Positions 45,061 through 54,647 of a stretch of 64,000 nucleotides of DNA are shown here, one piece after another. This stretch comes from CBFGRV01 sp965651265 (GTDB lineage: Bacteria > Bacteroidota > Rhodothermia > Rhodothermales > VXPQ01): positions 1 to 64,000 of the forward strand of contig CBFGRV010000002.1 of NCBI GenBank assembly GCA_965651265.1, read 5' to 3'. The notes beneath the pieces are model-generated. The model had not been told where the DNA came from. It ran no database searches and worked only from the letters and a program-made list of their open reading frames with translations. Within the stretch, counting starts at the first letter, position 1. Each line of letters starts with the position of its first letter. A program made the translations under genes and the position numbers.

Positions 45061-45633
45061 CTAATTAGATCCGCTCGAGGCACTCGACGCTTCCGCCTCG
45101 GAGACGTCCAACCCAAGATTCCGCGCCACATCCAGCGTAATATCGTCGATCGTGTTCTCGTTGACGTACAGTAGAATCGGCTGGGCACCGACCTGCGAGC
45201 GCAAAACAAGATCGAGGCCCTTCTCCGTGGCGACCTGATCGATAGCCGCCTGAACGCGTTCGAGGATAGGCTTCATGAGTTCGGCTTCACGCTGCGCCAG
45301 CTCCTGATCCTTCTGCTGCGCCTGCTGCTGAATGTCCATTTGCAGCTGCATTAATTCCTGTTCACGCTCTTGCCGGCGCTCTTCAGAAAGAAGCGACTGC
45401 TGCCGCTGATAGCGCTCCAGCTGCTCCTGATAATTCTGGTAGAGCGTCTGAAGCTCCTGCTGACTGCCCTGGTAAACCGATTGCAATTGCTCCTGAACGT
45501 TTTGATAATCCGGCATATTCACGATTATGACCTCATGATCGGTATAACCGACCTTGAGGGCTTGAGCCTGCGCGTCGGCCGCGATTCCTCCGATTACCAG
45601 GAACGCGAGTAAGGCTGAAAGTCTTTTGAACAT
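45061..45633 (-). CDS. OmpH/Skp-family periplasmic chaperone (second copy)
   Basis: Protein of 190 residues from the ATG before FKRLSALLAFLV, with a signal peptide ending AQAQ. The mature part begins LKVGYTDHEVIIVNMPDYQNVQ. A long Gln/Glu-rich coiled coil (about 55-140) follows, forming the tentacles of Skp, and then a C-terminal beta segment with DLVLRSQ. Skp holds unfolded outer-membrane proteins for BamA. A Ser/Ala-rich tail ends the protein. It lies 43 nt after its paralogue and before the terminator. Confidence 0.9.
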   Translation of the reverse strand: MFKRLSALLAFLVIGGIAADAQAQALKVGYTDHEVIIVNMPDYQNVQEQLQSVYQGSQQELQTLYQNYQEQLERYQRQQSLLSEERRQEREQELMQLQMDIQQQAQQKDQELAQREAELMKPILERVQAAIDQVATEKGLDLVLRSQVGAQPILLYVNENTIDDITLDVARNLGLDVSEAEASSASSGSN

Positions 45634-45676
45634 GAGGATAATTGTTTTGCTCAAATTATAGTTCGTCGAGTGCGCG

Positions 45677-46243
45677 TTAGCGAGCCCCTGAAGCGCTGGT
45701 GTCAAGATCGATGCCAAGTTCGCTGAGCACCTCTTCGCTGAGATCATACTGCTCGCGAGCGTACATGAACAGGAAGTCACCGCCCTTGTCGAACACATAG
45801 TCGTAGCCTTCGCGTACGGCCACCTCCTCGATGGCGGCGAGTATCTTCTCCTGAATGGGCCGCATTAGACGCTCCTGCTGCTGGAAGAGCTCACCATCAG
45901 GCCCGAAATACTGCATTCGGAGCCGCTCGACCTCATCCTCGGCCTGCAAAATCTCCTCACGCTTACGCTGGCGCTCCTCGTTCGTGTAGAGCAGCTCGCG
46001 CGCCTGGTATTCGCGGAACATGTCGTCCACCTCCGCCCTGCGCTCATCGAGCTCCGACTGCCACTCCTGGGCCATGCGATCGAGCTGCTGCTGAACGGTG
46101 GCGTACTCGGGAGTGTTGCTCAGAATGAACTCTGAGTCGACATATCCGATGCGCTGCTGCGCAGCCGTCTCCGGTGCTCCGATCATCCCGGCCACCAGGA
46201 GCGCGGACAGGATGGATGCAAACCTGAAGAATCTTTTCATCAT
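45677..46243 (-). CDS. OmpH/Skp-family periplasmic chaperone (first copy)
   Basis: Protein of 188 residues starting at the MMKRFF double Met, with a signal peptide ending ETAAQ. QRIGYVDSEFILSNTPEYATVQQQLDRMAQEW is the Skp N-terminal beta/helix block. A charged coiled coil (about 60-135) and YDYVFDKGGDFLFMYAREQYDLSEEVL at the C-terminus follow. It lies 92 nt downstream of bamA, whose substrates it should escort. Sequence identity with the next gene is moderate, indicating an old duplication. Confidence 0.92.
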   Translation of the reverse strand: MMKRFFRFASILSALLVAGMIGAPETAAQQRIGYVDSEFILSNTPEYATVQQQLDRMAQEWQSELDERRAEVDDMFREYQARELLYTNEERQRKREEILQAEDEVERLRMQYFGPDGELFQQQERLMRPIQEKILAAIEEVAVREGYDYVFDKGGDFLFMYAREQYDLSEEVLSELGIDLDTSASGAR

Positions 46244-46335
46244 TTTGAAACACTCGCGCGGGAAGCGTCGCCCACGCATGCGAATGTCTAGTTTCCTGGA
46301 TGGTGGTGCGTCCTTTCGGTCACGCCGCCGGACAG

Positions 46336-48819
46336 CTACTGACCGAAACCCTGCCCAAGTGAGAACTGGAAATACCAGCGGTTGGACCCGTCGTGGCGAC
46401 TGCCGATTCCGGGGAAGGTGTCGAAGTTGTAGCCATAGGTCAACTCGAGCATCCCCAGGATGGGTAAAAACAGCCGCATACCAACGCCACCTGATCTGAA
46501 TAGTTCTGACGGGTTGTAGGAGTCGAGGTCGTTCCAGGTGTTCGCGGCATCGAGGAACAGATACGGCATGGCGGAGAGCTGCGGCGTCTGAATCGCCATC
46601 CATTTCAGCTCGGAAGTGTACTTGTTCAGAATCGTTCCACCAACGGGCTCGTCGTTGCGCCGCGGGCCGATGGCCGCGGCCGGATACCCGCGCATATAGA
46701 TAATGTCGCGCCCGAAATAGCTATAGAAGCCCTGCGTGTCGAAAGGCGAGCCGCCCACGATGAAGCGCTCGAAGTCCACACGGTCGCCGGTGAGCGAACC
46801 CACGAAGCCGTAATCCGTGGAGAAGGCCACCGACAGCTTGGATGCCAGCGGCATGTGCCAGCTCGTCTGAAATCTCCACTTGTGGTACTGGATGAATTCG
46901 CCAATGGGCGGAGCTACTTCGAGCGAAAGCCGCGCCTGCGAACCGCTCATCGGGAAGAGCGGATGATCGAGGGAGTTCCTGGCTACGCTCTGCTGAACGG
47001 TCAAGAGCTGGCTGATGCCGTTCGGGATGGAGTTGAATAGATTCTGGTTGTTGTAGTACTGGTAGCGCAGCGCACTCGACATCGTGAACTTGTCATCCGG
47101 CCATTTCAGCCTGCGCTCGTAAAACGCCCGTGCGGAGCCGGTCTGGAGCGAGCCGTCGCTGCGAAAGCCGCCAAAGTTCAGGGACCGGCGGCCGCCGCCG
47201 AAGCGCGAGAAGGACAGCGAACCGCCGATGGGCGTCGGGCGGCCGCGGAACCAGGGCTCCGTGAAGGACAGCGAGTAATTCTGATAGAACGTCCCGTTGG
47301 TCTGAACCGCCACGGAAAGCTGTTGCCCGTCCCCCGAGGGCAGCGGATCCCAGGCGTCGGCATTGAAGAGATTCTGCGCCGAGAAGTTGTTGAAGCTGAA
47401 CCGGAGCATGAGCACCAGGCCGAAGCTGCCCCACGTACCGGAGAGCTCCAATTGATCGCTGCTCTGCTCGGCCACGGTGTAGCTCAAGTCTACGGTCTTC
47501 CGATCCTCGTCGATGTTCATGCTGGGGCCGGCCCCCAGTGACTCCTGCGTGAAGTAGTTCAGCTGGCTCAAGCGACGGATCGATTCCTGGATGGCATCGC
47601 GGCTAAAGGTCTGCCCCGGCACGGTGTACAGCTCACGCCGAATGACGTGCTCCTTCGTTTTTGTGTTGCCCGCAATGTCGATGGAGCCAAACTCATAAAT
47701 GTCGCCTTCACGCACATCGAAATGGATGTCCAGGGAGTCCCCGCCGACGACGGTGATCGAGGGCACGGCATTGACCCGCATATAGCCCCGATTCATGTAA
47801 AGACTCAGGACATCGCTGCTGTTACGATTGCCGTACAGGTTCTGCTCAAGCTTCTTGCGATTGAACGGATCGCCCCGTTCCAGCCCGAGTGCGGCCGTCA
47901 ATACCTCGTCCGAGTAGACCGTGTTGCCCTCCCAGTCGATGTTGCGTACGTAATAGCGATTCCCCTCATCGACGGTGAGCTCGATCACCACACCGGGATC
48001 GTCGCCATCCTGGACGTACACCGTATCGTGCACGATTCGCGCGTCGAAGTAGCCCCGCTCATTGTAGTAATCGATGACCCGCTGAAGGTCCTCCTCGTAG
48101 GTCTTCCGCTCGAACTTGGCGGAGCTCCAAAACCTCCACCATCGGTCTTCGTCCGTCTTCATCTTCCGGTTGATCCTGCGAGCGGAGAACCTCTCGTTCC
48201 CGTGGATCCGAATCTCGTCGACCTCCACCTTCGATCCGGGATCGATCGCAAAGTCGAGCCTCACGTTGCCTTCCGGCGTTTCGGACCGGTTCACCTGCAC
48301 TTGTGCAAGCAGGTATCCCTTCTCCTCGAAATAATCGCGGATAACCTGTTTCGAGCGCTCGATGTCGGAGGGCCGGACCGGACTTCCCGCCAGAAGGGGC
48401 ACGCGTTCCTTGAGATTGTTGCGGTGGCCTCGCTTCACGCCGGAAAACGTATACTCAACCAGGCGAGGCTCAGGCTGGACCTTGATCGAGAGATACACGC
48501 CATTGCCCACGCGCCGGTCTTCCACGATTCGGACGTCAGAGAAGAGTCCCAGGCGGTATATCGATCGGATTGCATCGGATATGGCCTCGTCGCCCGGCAG
48601 ATTCAGGGTCTGGCCGATGTAGAGCCCGCTGGCCTGCGAAACGACGGCCTGAGCACTCTCGCTCTCGACTCCCTCCACCGAAATTCCAAGAACCTCCATC
48701 GGCGTCGGCGGCGTCCACGCCCGAGACTGTGCTGGTCGATTTCCGATGCCGGTCTGCCCCACGGCCGGCATCGCGAACACGGCCGCGATGAAAAGGAGAA
48801 GAGTCGCCCTTAAGTGCAT
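46336..48819 (-). CDS. bamA: Outer-membrane protein assembly factor BamA (Omp85)
   Basis: Protein of 827 residues from ATG at 48819 (an in-frame TTG lies three codons upstream). A signal peptide is followed by five POTRA-like domains (about 45-470; e.g. ISVEGVESESAQAVVSQASGLYIGQ, YTFSGVKRGHRNNLKERVPL, RIHGNERFSARRINRKMK). The C-terminal barrel (about 480-827) has TEPWFRGRPTPIGGSLSFSR, PVGGTILNKYTSELKW and the terminal FQFSLGQGFGQ. It inserts beta-barrel proteins in the outer membrane. Confidence 0.96.
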   Translation of the reverse strand: MHLRATLLLFIAAVFAMPAVGQTGIGNRPAQSRAWTPPTPMEVLGISVEGVESESAQAVVSQASGLYIGQTLNLPGDEAISDAIRSIYRLGLFSDVRIVEDRRVGNGVYLSIKVQPEPRLVEYTFSGVKRGHRNNLKERVPLLAGSPVRPSDIERSKQVIRDYFEEKGYLLAQVQVNRSETPEGNVRLDFAIDPGSKVEVDEIRIHGNERFSARRINRKMKTDEDRWWRFWSSAKFERKTYEEDLQRVIDYYNERGYFDARIVHDTVYVQDGDDPGVVIELTVDEGNRYYVRNIDWEGNTVYSDEVLTAALGLERGDPFNRKKLEQNLYGNRNSSDVLSLYMNRGYMRVNAVPSITVVGGDSLDIHFDVREGDIYEFGSIDIAGNTKTKEHVIRRELYTVPGQTFSRDAIQESIRRLSQLNYFTQESLGAGPSMNIDEDRKTVDLSYTVAEQSSDQLELSGTWGSFGLVLMLRFSFNNFSAQNLFNADAWDPLPSGDGQQLSVAVQTNGTFYQNYSLSFTEPWFRGRPTPIGGSLSFSRFGGGRRSLNFGGFRSDGSLQTGSARAFYERRLKWPDDKFTMSSALRYQYYNNQNLFNSIPNGISQLLTVQQSVARNSLDHPLFPMSGSQARLSLEVAPPIGEFIQYHKWRFQTSWHMPLASKLSVAFSTDYGFVGSLTGDRVDFERFIVGGSPFDTQGFYSYFGRDIIYMRGYPAAAIGPRRNDEPVGGTILNKYTSELKWMAIQTPQLSAMPYLFLDAANTWNDLDSYNPSELFRSGGVGMRLFLPILGMLELTYGYNFDTFPGIGSRHDGSNRWYFQFSLGQGFGQ

Positions 48820-48979
48820 AACAGACAAAACTTAGGAGAAATCAAGAAGAGATGGGCCGGTTTGAGTACCCAACACGGTATATCAGGTTTCGGAGGTGGA
48901 AGTGCGGATGCCCGAGAGATTTTCGGCTACCCACGATATGTCGACGGGATGAGGGCCATACCCCGGTACTCTAACGAAT

Positions 48980-49768
48980 CTATTCTCCATTTAGTACACG
49001 ACCGAACCGCCGCTCTCGGTTCTGGAAGTCGCGGATGGCGTCGTAGAGTTGGTTTCGCCTGAAGGCCGGCCAGAAGCAATCCGTGATGTAGATCTCCGTG
49101 TAGGCTAATTCCCAGAGGAGGAAGTTCGAAATTCGGAATTCGCCCCCGGTGCGGATGAGTAGGTCGGGATCCGGGATGCCGGAAAGCATGAGCGCCGAAG
49201 CGAACTGCCGCTCGTCGATATCCTCCGGATCGATCACGCCGTCCCGCGCGCGCCGTGCCAATTCTTTCGCGGCCTGCACGATCTCCAATCGCCCACTGTA
49301 GGATATCGCCATGACGAGCGTCATGCGATCGTTGTCGCGCGTCTTCTCGACAGACCGCATCAGTTCGTCCCGGGCCTCGGACGGAAGCTTCGACAGATCG
49401 CCGACCGCCTTCAGCCTGATGTTGTTCTTGACGAGGGTCTCCGTCTCGCGCCGGATCGTGTGGACGAGCAGCCGCATCAGTGCCCGTACTTCCTTCGGCG
49501 GGCGGTTCCAGTTCTCCGTGCTGAAGGTATAGAGCGTCAGGTAATCGACTCCGAGCTGCGCACAGCTTTCGGTGATGTCGCGAACGGATTCGACCCCCTC
49601 ATGGTGACCCACAATGCGGCTCTGGCCTCGTTCTCGCGCCCAGCGTCCATTACCGTCCATGATGACGGCGATGTGCCTGGGAATCTCGCCTCGCTCCCTC
49701 AGCTCCTCCTGGAGCCGCTCATCATCGGTCGCACGCGTGTCCTGCTTTTCCGCGATCTCTTGATTCAC
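48980..49768 (-). CDS. uppS: Polyprenyl diphosphate synthase (undecaprenyl type)
   Basis: Protein of 262 residues with a GTG start. cis-Prenyltransferase motifs: HIAVIMDGNGRWARERG with catalytic Asp38, GHHEGVESVRDI, YLTLYTFSTENWNRP, and the C-terminal DLLIRTGGEFRISNFLLWELAYTE, FWPAF. It makes the C55 carrier lipid for peptidoglycan. It lies 12 nt downstream of rseP and between dxr and bamA, a common envelope cluster. Confidence 0.96.
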   Translation of the reverse strand: MNQEIAEKQDTRATDDERLQEELRERGEIPRHIAVIMDGNGRWARERGQSRIVGHHEGVESVRDITESCAQLGVDYLTLYTFSTENWNRPPKEVRALMRLLVHTIRRETETLVKNNIRLKAVGDLSKLPSEARDELMRSVEKTRDNDRMTLVMAISYSGRLEIVQAAKELARRARDGVIDPEDIDERQFASALMLSGIPDPDLLIRTGGEFRISNFLLWELAYTEIYITDCFWPAFRRNQLYDAIRDFQNRERRFGRVLNGE

Positions 49769-49780
49769 CGCCTGGGGGCG

Positions 49781-51235
49781 TTACAGCTTCAGAATATCGT
49801 TCACAATAACGAAGGTCATAAAGGCCAGCAGCAGAACCATTCCCACCTGCTGCATGATCATCCGCAGGCGTAGCGACGGCTCCCTGCGAACGATCCCCTC
49901 ATAAATCAGAAAGGCGAGATGCCCGCCATCGAGTACAGGTATCGGCAGGATGTTGATGATGGCTAGTGTGATCGAGAGCAACGCCACGATATTCCAGAAG
50001 AACATGGCTCCAGCCTCGGCCGCCTGCTTCGTCACCTGCGCGATCATCACGGGGCCGCCCACGTTTTCCCTGAAGTTCTCCTGGCCCGTGAAAACACGGC
50101 CGAGGCTCACGGCGATCGCCTTGGTATTGATCCACGTCTCCTCGAGCCCCGAAGCGATGGCCCGAATCGGTCCATATTCACGACGGACGATTCCGAATTC
50201 CTGCTGCAGAATGTCCGCCGTCGGAGGGTAAATGCCCACGACGTATGTTCCGTCGCGATACTCCGGCGTGACCACGGCCTCGTACACGCGACCGTCCGGC
50301 CGTTCCTCGACGAGAATCGCTCGACCGGCAACCAGTGGAGTGTCGTCCTCCCCGGCTACAATCCCGTCTGTATCCCGCTCCTCGCCAAGTAGAGAGTCGG
50401 CGCGGAACCATCGAATCGCAATTGGCCGGCCCTCGGTCGCCTGGATGATTCCGGTCATCTCCGCCCAGAACCGGACCGGCTTTCCATCGAGCTCCAGGAT
50501 CCGGTCTCGCGCCACCAGGCCTGCCGACTCCGCAGGCGAATCCTTGACGACCCCGCTGATGATGCTTGGCTCGAAATGAATACCAAGGGTGCCGCCACTC
50601 CGATTGAGCTGGGTGAAAATATCAGCCGGCCCCTGGAAGGTCATTGTATCCCCATCCCGAAGCACCGTGATCGTCAGCGGATCGGAGATCAGCGACTCCA
50701 TGCTCTGGATGTCGTCGAATTCCTGAAGCTTGCGCCCACTGACGGCGAGGATGCGATCGCCCGTGCGAAGCCCCATCCGGTGTGCGATTGAAGTATCGGC
50801 AACGTAGACGGACTCGACATTCTCAGCCGGGATGTAGGCATCGCCGTAGGCGAGCTTGAGCCCCGTAAAGATGACGAACGCGAGAAGGACGTTGAAGACT
50901 ACGCCCGCGGAAATGACGATCATCCGCTGCCAGACCGGCTTCGACCGAAACTCCCACTCCTGAGGTTCGGACTCGAGAAAATCCGTGTCCATACTCTCAT
51001 CGACCATCCCCGCAATCTTGACGTACCCGCCGAGAGGCGTCGCCCCGATCACATACTCGGTCTCCCCAATCTTCTTGCCGAAGATCTTCGGAGGGAATCC
51101 AATCGAAAATCGATCGACCCGCATCTTGAAGAGCTTGGCGAAAAGAAAGTGGCCCATCTCATGCACGAACACGAGAATGGTGATCGCGAGGACCACCCAG
51201 AATACGTACGAAAGGATCTCCAGGACGGACTCCAT
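49781..51235 (-). CDS. rseP: Site-2 intramembrane metalloprotease RseP
   Basis: Protein of 484 residues. First membrane helix with the zinc motif HEMGH (His25, Glu26, His29), then two PDZ domains (about 135-215 and 225-310, the first with IAHRMGLRTGDRILAV and the second DSPAESAGLVARDRIL). The C-terminal membrane helices carry the third zinc ligand in NILPIPVLDGGHL. It cleaves membrane-bound anti-sigma factors and signal-peptide remnants. No rseA or rpoE gene is in the window. Confidence 0.95.
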   Translation of the reverse strand: MESVLEILSYVFWVVLAITILVFVHEMGHFLFAKLFKMRVDRFSIGFPPKIFGKKIGETEYVIGATPLGGYVKIAGMVDESMDTDFLESEPQEWEFRSKPVWQRMIVISAGVVFNVLLAFVIFTGLKLAYGDAYIPAENVESVYVADTSIAHRMGLRTGDRILAVSGRKLQEFDDIQSMESLISDPLTITVLRDGDTMTFQGPADIFTQLNRSGGTLGIHFEPSIISGVVKDSPAESAGLVARDRILELDGKPVRFWAEMTGIIQATEGRPIAIRWFRADSLLGEERDTDGIVAGEDDTPLVAGRAILVEERPDGRVYEAVVTPEYRDGTYVVGIYPPTADILQQEFGIVRREYGPIRAIASGLEETWINTKAIAVSLGRVFTGQENFRENVGGPVMIAQVTKQAAEAGAMFFWNIVALLSITLAIINILPIPVLDGGHLAFLIYEGIVRREPSLRLRMIMQQVGMVLLLAFMTFVIVNDILKL

Positions 51236-51343
51236 GCGGAATTGCCGATCAATCTGACTTGCGACGACGCGCCGCCTGTTCGGGCGTCGCCTGCACGGCC
51301 ACGATGGGGACGGAATGCCCGGCGGTTTGGTTGCAGACGCCGT

Positions 51344-52513
51344 TTAAATAGTACCCGCCCTGGCGTGTTCCAGCACGGCGGAGCGGGCTGCAGTGTCGAA
51401 GGCAACGAGCTGTTCGAGATCCGAAACCGGCTCCACCTCAGCATCCGACATCACCGCTTCAATGAGCGCCGGGATGTCGGAGAAGCGAACTTTGCCATTC
51501 AGGAAGAGGGACACGGCTTGCTCATTGGCTGCATTCAGCACGGCCGGAGCCGTCCCTCCGGCCTCGAGTGCTTCGTAGGCCAGGCGGAGACACCGAAATT
51601 TCTCGAGGTCGGGCTCCTCGAAATCGAGCTGCTTGAGCTGCGACCAGTCCAGTCGAGCATGCGGTGCCGGCCATCGGTCGGGATAGCTGAGGGCATACTG
51701 GATGGGAATCTTCATGTCCGGCAAGCCAAGCTGCGCCTTTGTCGATCCGTCCTCGAAGGTCACCATCGAATGGATGATGGATTGCGGATGGACGAGCACG
51801 GAGATGCGATCGGGTTCGACGTCGAAGAGCCAGTGCGCCTCGATCACTTCGAGGCCCTTATTCATCATCGTTGCCGAATCGATGGTGATCTTCGCTCCCA
51901 TCGACCAGTTTGGATGCGCAAGCGCCTCTTCGGGCGTGATCTCGACGAAGGTCGAGTACGGACGGGATCGAAACGGACCGCCGGAAGCCGTCAGCACCAG
52001 CTCCTCGACCCGAGATTGCGGTTCACCAACGAGACACTGAAATATAGCCGAGTGCTCGCTGTCGACCGGAATCAGCGATCCGCCGTTCTCGTGAAGCCGT
52101 TGCCGGACCAGGGCACCCGCCACGACGAGCGTCTCCTTATTGGCCAGCGCCACTTTCTTGCCCGTGCCCAGGGCACTCAGCACCGATTCCAACCCGGCGA
52201 AGCCGACGAGCCCAGCCATCACCGTGTCGACCTCGTCGAGCGCCGCCGCTTCGCACAGGCCTTCCTGCCCGTAAAGAACACGAATGCCTGTGCCCGCCAA
52301 CTCCTCCTCTAGCAAACGCCGCCCCTCCTCCGCGCCGATCACCACGCATCGGGGACGGAATTCCCTGGCCTGCCGGGCCAGCATGGCGGCGTTGCTTCGT
52401 GCCGTCAGCGCGACGACCCGGAATCGATCCGGGAAAAGGCGCACGATCTCGAGCGTCTGCGTTCCGATGGATCCCGTGGAGCCGAGTATGGCAAGACGCT
52501 GACAATCAGGCAT
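51344..52513 (-). CDS. dxr: 1-deoxy-D-xylulose 5-phosphate reductoisomerase
   Basis: Protein of 389 residues. NADPH loop AILGSTGSIGTQTLEIVRLFPDRF, VALANKETLVVAG, the metal/substrate site PVDSEHSAIFQCL, and LTASGGPFR, HPNWSMGAKITIDSATMMNKGLEVIEA. It makes MEP, the first committed isoprenoid intermediate, supplying uppS and the pcrB-type enzyme. The cluster dxr-rseP-uppS keeps the usual order. Confidence 0.97.
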   Translation of the reverse strand: MPDCQRLAILGSTGSIGTQTLEIVRLFPDRFRVVALTARSNAAMLARQAREFRPRCVVIGAEEGRRLLEEELAGTGIRVLYGQEGLCEAAALDEVDTVMAGLVGFAGLESVLSALGTGKKVALANKETLVVAGALVRQRLHENGGSLIPVDSEHSAIFQCLVGEPQSRVEELVLTASGGPFRSRPYSTFVEITPEEALAHPNWSMGAKITIDSATMMNKGLEVIEAHWLFDVEPDRISVLVHPQSIIHSMVTFEDGSTKAQLGLPDMKIPIQYALSYPDRWPAPHARLDWSQLKQLDFEEPDLEKFRCLRLAYEALEAGGTAPAVLNAANEQAVSLFLNGKVRFSDIPALIEAVMSDAEVEPVSDLEQLVAFDTAARSAVLEHARAGTI

Positions 52514-52625
52514 GGCGTCCGACCCGATTACATCGGCGGAGCGGAGAATTGCTGTTCGTCACAATAGGTAATCAAGCAAGAATGTGAAACTTAGCGTGAA
52601 GGAGCGCAATATCAAATCCGCCCCG

Positions 52626-54608
52626 ATGCATCCTTACACCATGAAGCTAGACGGCTCACGTCTCCGTCACGATCCATTCCACCAATCTCCTTTCCTTTCA
52701 GTTCGACTTCGCGTGGTTCGTGCTGCCGTCCAATATAGTTCCCTGGCCGTGATCGGTCGTGCGCTCGTACTGATCGCGGCACTCACGCTCGCGGCCGGCG
52801 GCATCCAACGGGCGCAAGGGCAGAACATGGACAGCACCGAAGTCGCCCGCTTCCAGCTCGCCGATGCCCTTCTGAAAGCCGGTCAGTACGACAGAGCCAT
52901 CACCTTGCTGGAAGACCTTTACCATGCGGCGCCCTCGAATTATGCATTCTACGAGAAACTTCGATCTGCATATGAAGGCGTGAAGCAATATGAGGATGCG
53001 ATCGCCCTCGTTCAGAGCAGGCTGGCCGATGACCGCAACGCCCGGCTCCTCTCTGATCTGGCGCGCATCTACTACTTGCAGGATGACGAAGACCTCGCAC
53101 GACAGACCTGGGAAGAGGCCGTGGCCACGGGCCCGACGGAGCTAAGCACGTATCGCATCGTCAATCAATCGCTGCTGGATGTACGGCAGTTCGAGTGGGC
53201 GATCGAATTCCTGGAGCGCGCGCGTGAAGTCACTGGTCAGACGGGCGCATTTCGCCCAGATCTGGCTTACCTCTACAACCTTACCGGCGTCCACGATCGG
53301 GCCATGGAGGAGTACCTCCAACTGCTCCGTGAGAACGAACAGCAGCTGGGGTTCGTCCGAACGCGACTGAGTCGGTTCGTGGAGCAGGAAGAGGCCCTGC
53401 GATCGAGCATCACGGTGGCTGCGCGCGCCGTGAGGGAGGATCCGCTCAATCGCGCCCATCGAGAGCTACTTGGGTGGCTCTACATTGAGATAGAGAGTTA
53501 CGAGGATGCGCTGAATGAGTACCGGGCTATCGATCGCCTCGAGCAGCAGAGCGGACAGGTGCTTTTCAAATTCGCGCAGATGGCGGCGGATGCCGCCGCC
53601 TACGATGTGGCGTCTGAGGCGTATCGGGAGATACTTGGCCGGTATCCGGACTCGCCGGCCGCTCCGCAAGCCCTTGCCGCACTGGGCGACATGCACGAGC
53701 GATGGGCAGAGAAAACCGGTGAGCGCCCCTTCAACAACCAGAACCAGCGTCTTGAAGCACCTCATTACGAGCAGGCGCTTGCTTCCTATCGCGAGTTCCT
53801 CGAGAAGCATCCTGAGCACGTCCTCTATCCCGAGGTGCTCCGGCGCCTTGGCCGCTTACAGCAGGATGTCTTCTACGAGCTCGATGCCGCCGAATCGACC
53901 CTCGAAGAAGTGGTCAGGGAATACCCGAACACCGTCGCTGCCGCACAGGCCGAGTACGACCTGGCACGTCTCTCCCTCATGCGCGGGGAGCTGGATGACG
54001 CTCGTCTACGGTTCAACCGTCTCATCGACCGCATCCGCACCGGAGATCTCGCAGAGATGGCGCGCTATCAACTTGCTCGCATCCATTTTTTCATGGGCCA
54101 GTTTGATGCCGCGCAGTCTCTCGTCGATATCATAGACGTGAATACATCGACCGACGTGTCGAATGATGCCATCGAACTGAAATTGCTTTTGATGGAGAAC
54201 CGGGGTCCGGATTCGCTTGACGCGCCCCTCCGTCAGTTCGCCGAGGCTATGCTTTTTCACGAGCAGCGGCATCTCCAGGCGGCGCTCGATGGCACGGAAT
54301 CGATGCTTTCGAGTCACCCGTCGCACCCTCTGGCTGATGATGCCCGCTTTTTGCGAGCGGAGCTTCTCAGGGCCCTCGATATGAGCGAGGATGCGGCCCA
54401 GGCTTTTCAGGAGCTCCCTCTCTTGCATCCGCACAGCCACCTTGCCGATCGAGCCGTGTTTGCCGCGGCCGAGACTTTCGAGCACGACCTCGACGATCGC
54501 GAGGCCGCGGCGCGGCTTTACGGACGTCTCTTGTCGGATTACCCTGGCTCCCTCCTCGCCGCCGAGGCAAGGAGTCGGCTGCGGCGACTTCGAGAAGACG
54601 GCGCGTAA
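52626..54608 (+). CDS. Exported tetratricopeptide-repeat protein
   Basis: About 660 residues. Start uncertain: ATG 52626 is given, but GTG 52584 and ATG 52641 are in frame. An N-terminal hydrophobic segment (RALVLIAALTLAAGG) ending near AQG is a signal peptide or anchor. Helical repeats follow, among them LADALLKAGQYDRAITLLEDLYHAAP, SLLDVRQFEWAIEFLERA, EAYREILGRYPDSPAAPQAL and LEEVVREYPNTVAAAQAEYDLARLSL, covering most of the protein. It resembles YbgF/BamD-like scaffold proteins in style. It is divergent from dxr, and its partner is unknown. Confidence 0.8.
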   Translation: MHPYTMKLDGSRLRHDPFHQSPFLSVRLRVVRAAVQYSSLAVIGRALVLIAALTLAAGGIQRAQGQNMDSTEVARFQLADALLKAGQYDRAITLLEDLYHAAPSNYAFYEKLRSAYEGVKQYEDAIALVQSRLADDRNARLLSDLARIYYLQDDEDLARQTWEEAVATGPTELSTYRIVNQSLLDVRQFEWAIEFLERAREVTGQTGAFRPDLAYLYNLTGVHDRAMEEYLQLLRENEQQLGFVRTRLSRFVEQEEALRSSITVAARAVREDPLNRAHRELLGWLYIEIESYEDALNEYRAIDRLEQQSGQVLFKFAQMAADAAAYDVASEAYREILGRYPDSPAAPQALAALGDMHERWAEKTGERPFNNQNQRLEAPHYEQALASYREFLEKHPEHVLYPEVLRRLGRLQQDVFYELDAAESTLEEVVREYPNTVAAAQAEYDLARLSLMRGELDDARLRFNRLIDRIRTGDLAEMARYQLARIHFFMGQFDAAQSLVDIIDVNTSTDVSNDAIELKLLLMENRGPDSLDAPLRQFAEAMLFHEQRHLQAALDGTESMLSSHPSHPLADDARFLRAELLRALDMSEDAAQAFQELPLLHPHSHLADRAVFAAAETFEHDLDDREAAARLYGRLLSDYPGSLLAAEARSRLRRLREDGA

Positions 54609-54647
54609 AGGGATGTACGACGGAGCCTAGATCAAAAGAGCTGAGCT

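Noticed and set aside
47647..48813. 388-codon plus-strand ORF opposite bamA
   Set aside because: Shadow of the POTRA-coding part of bamA; no signal or motif of its own.
51149..52312. 387-codon plus-strand ORF opposite dxr/rseP
   Set aside because: It crosses two well-supported genes on the other strand and has no conserved motif.
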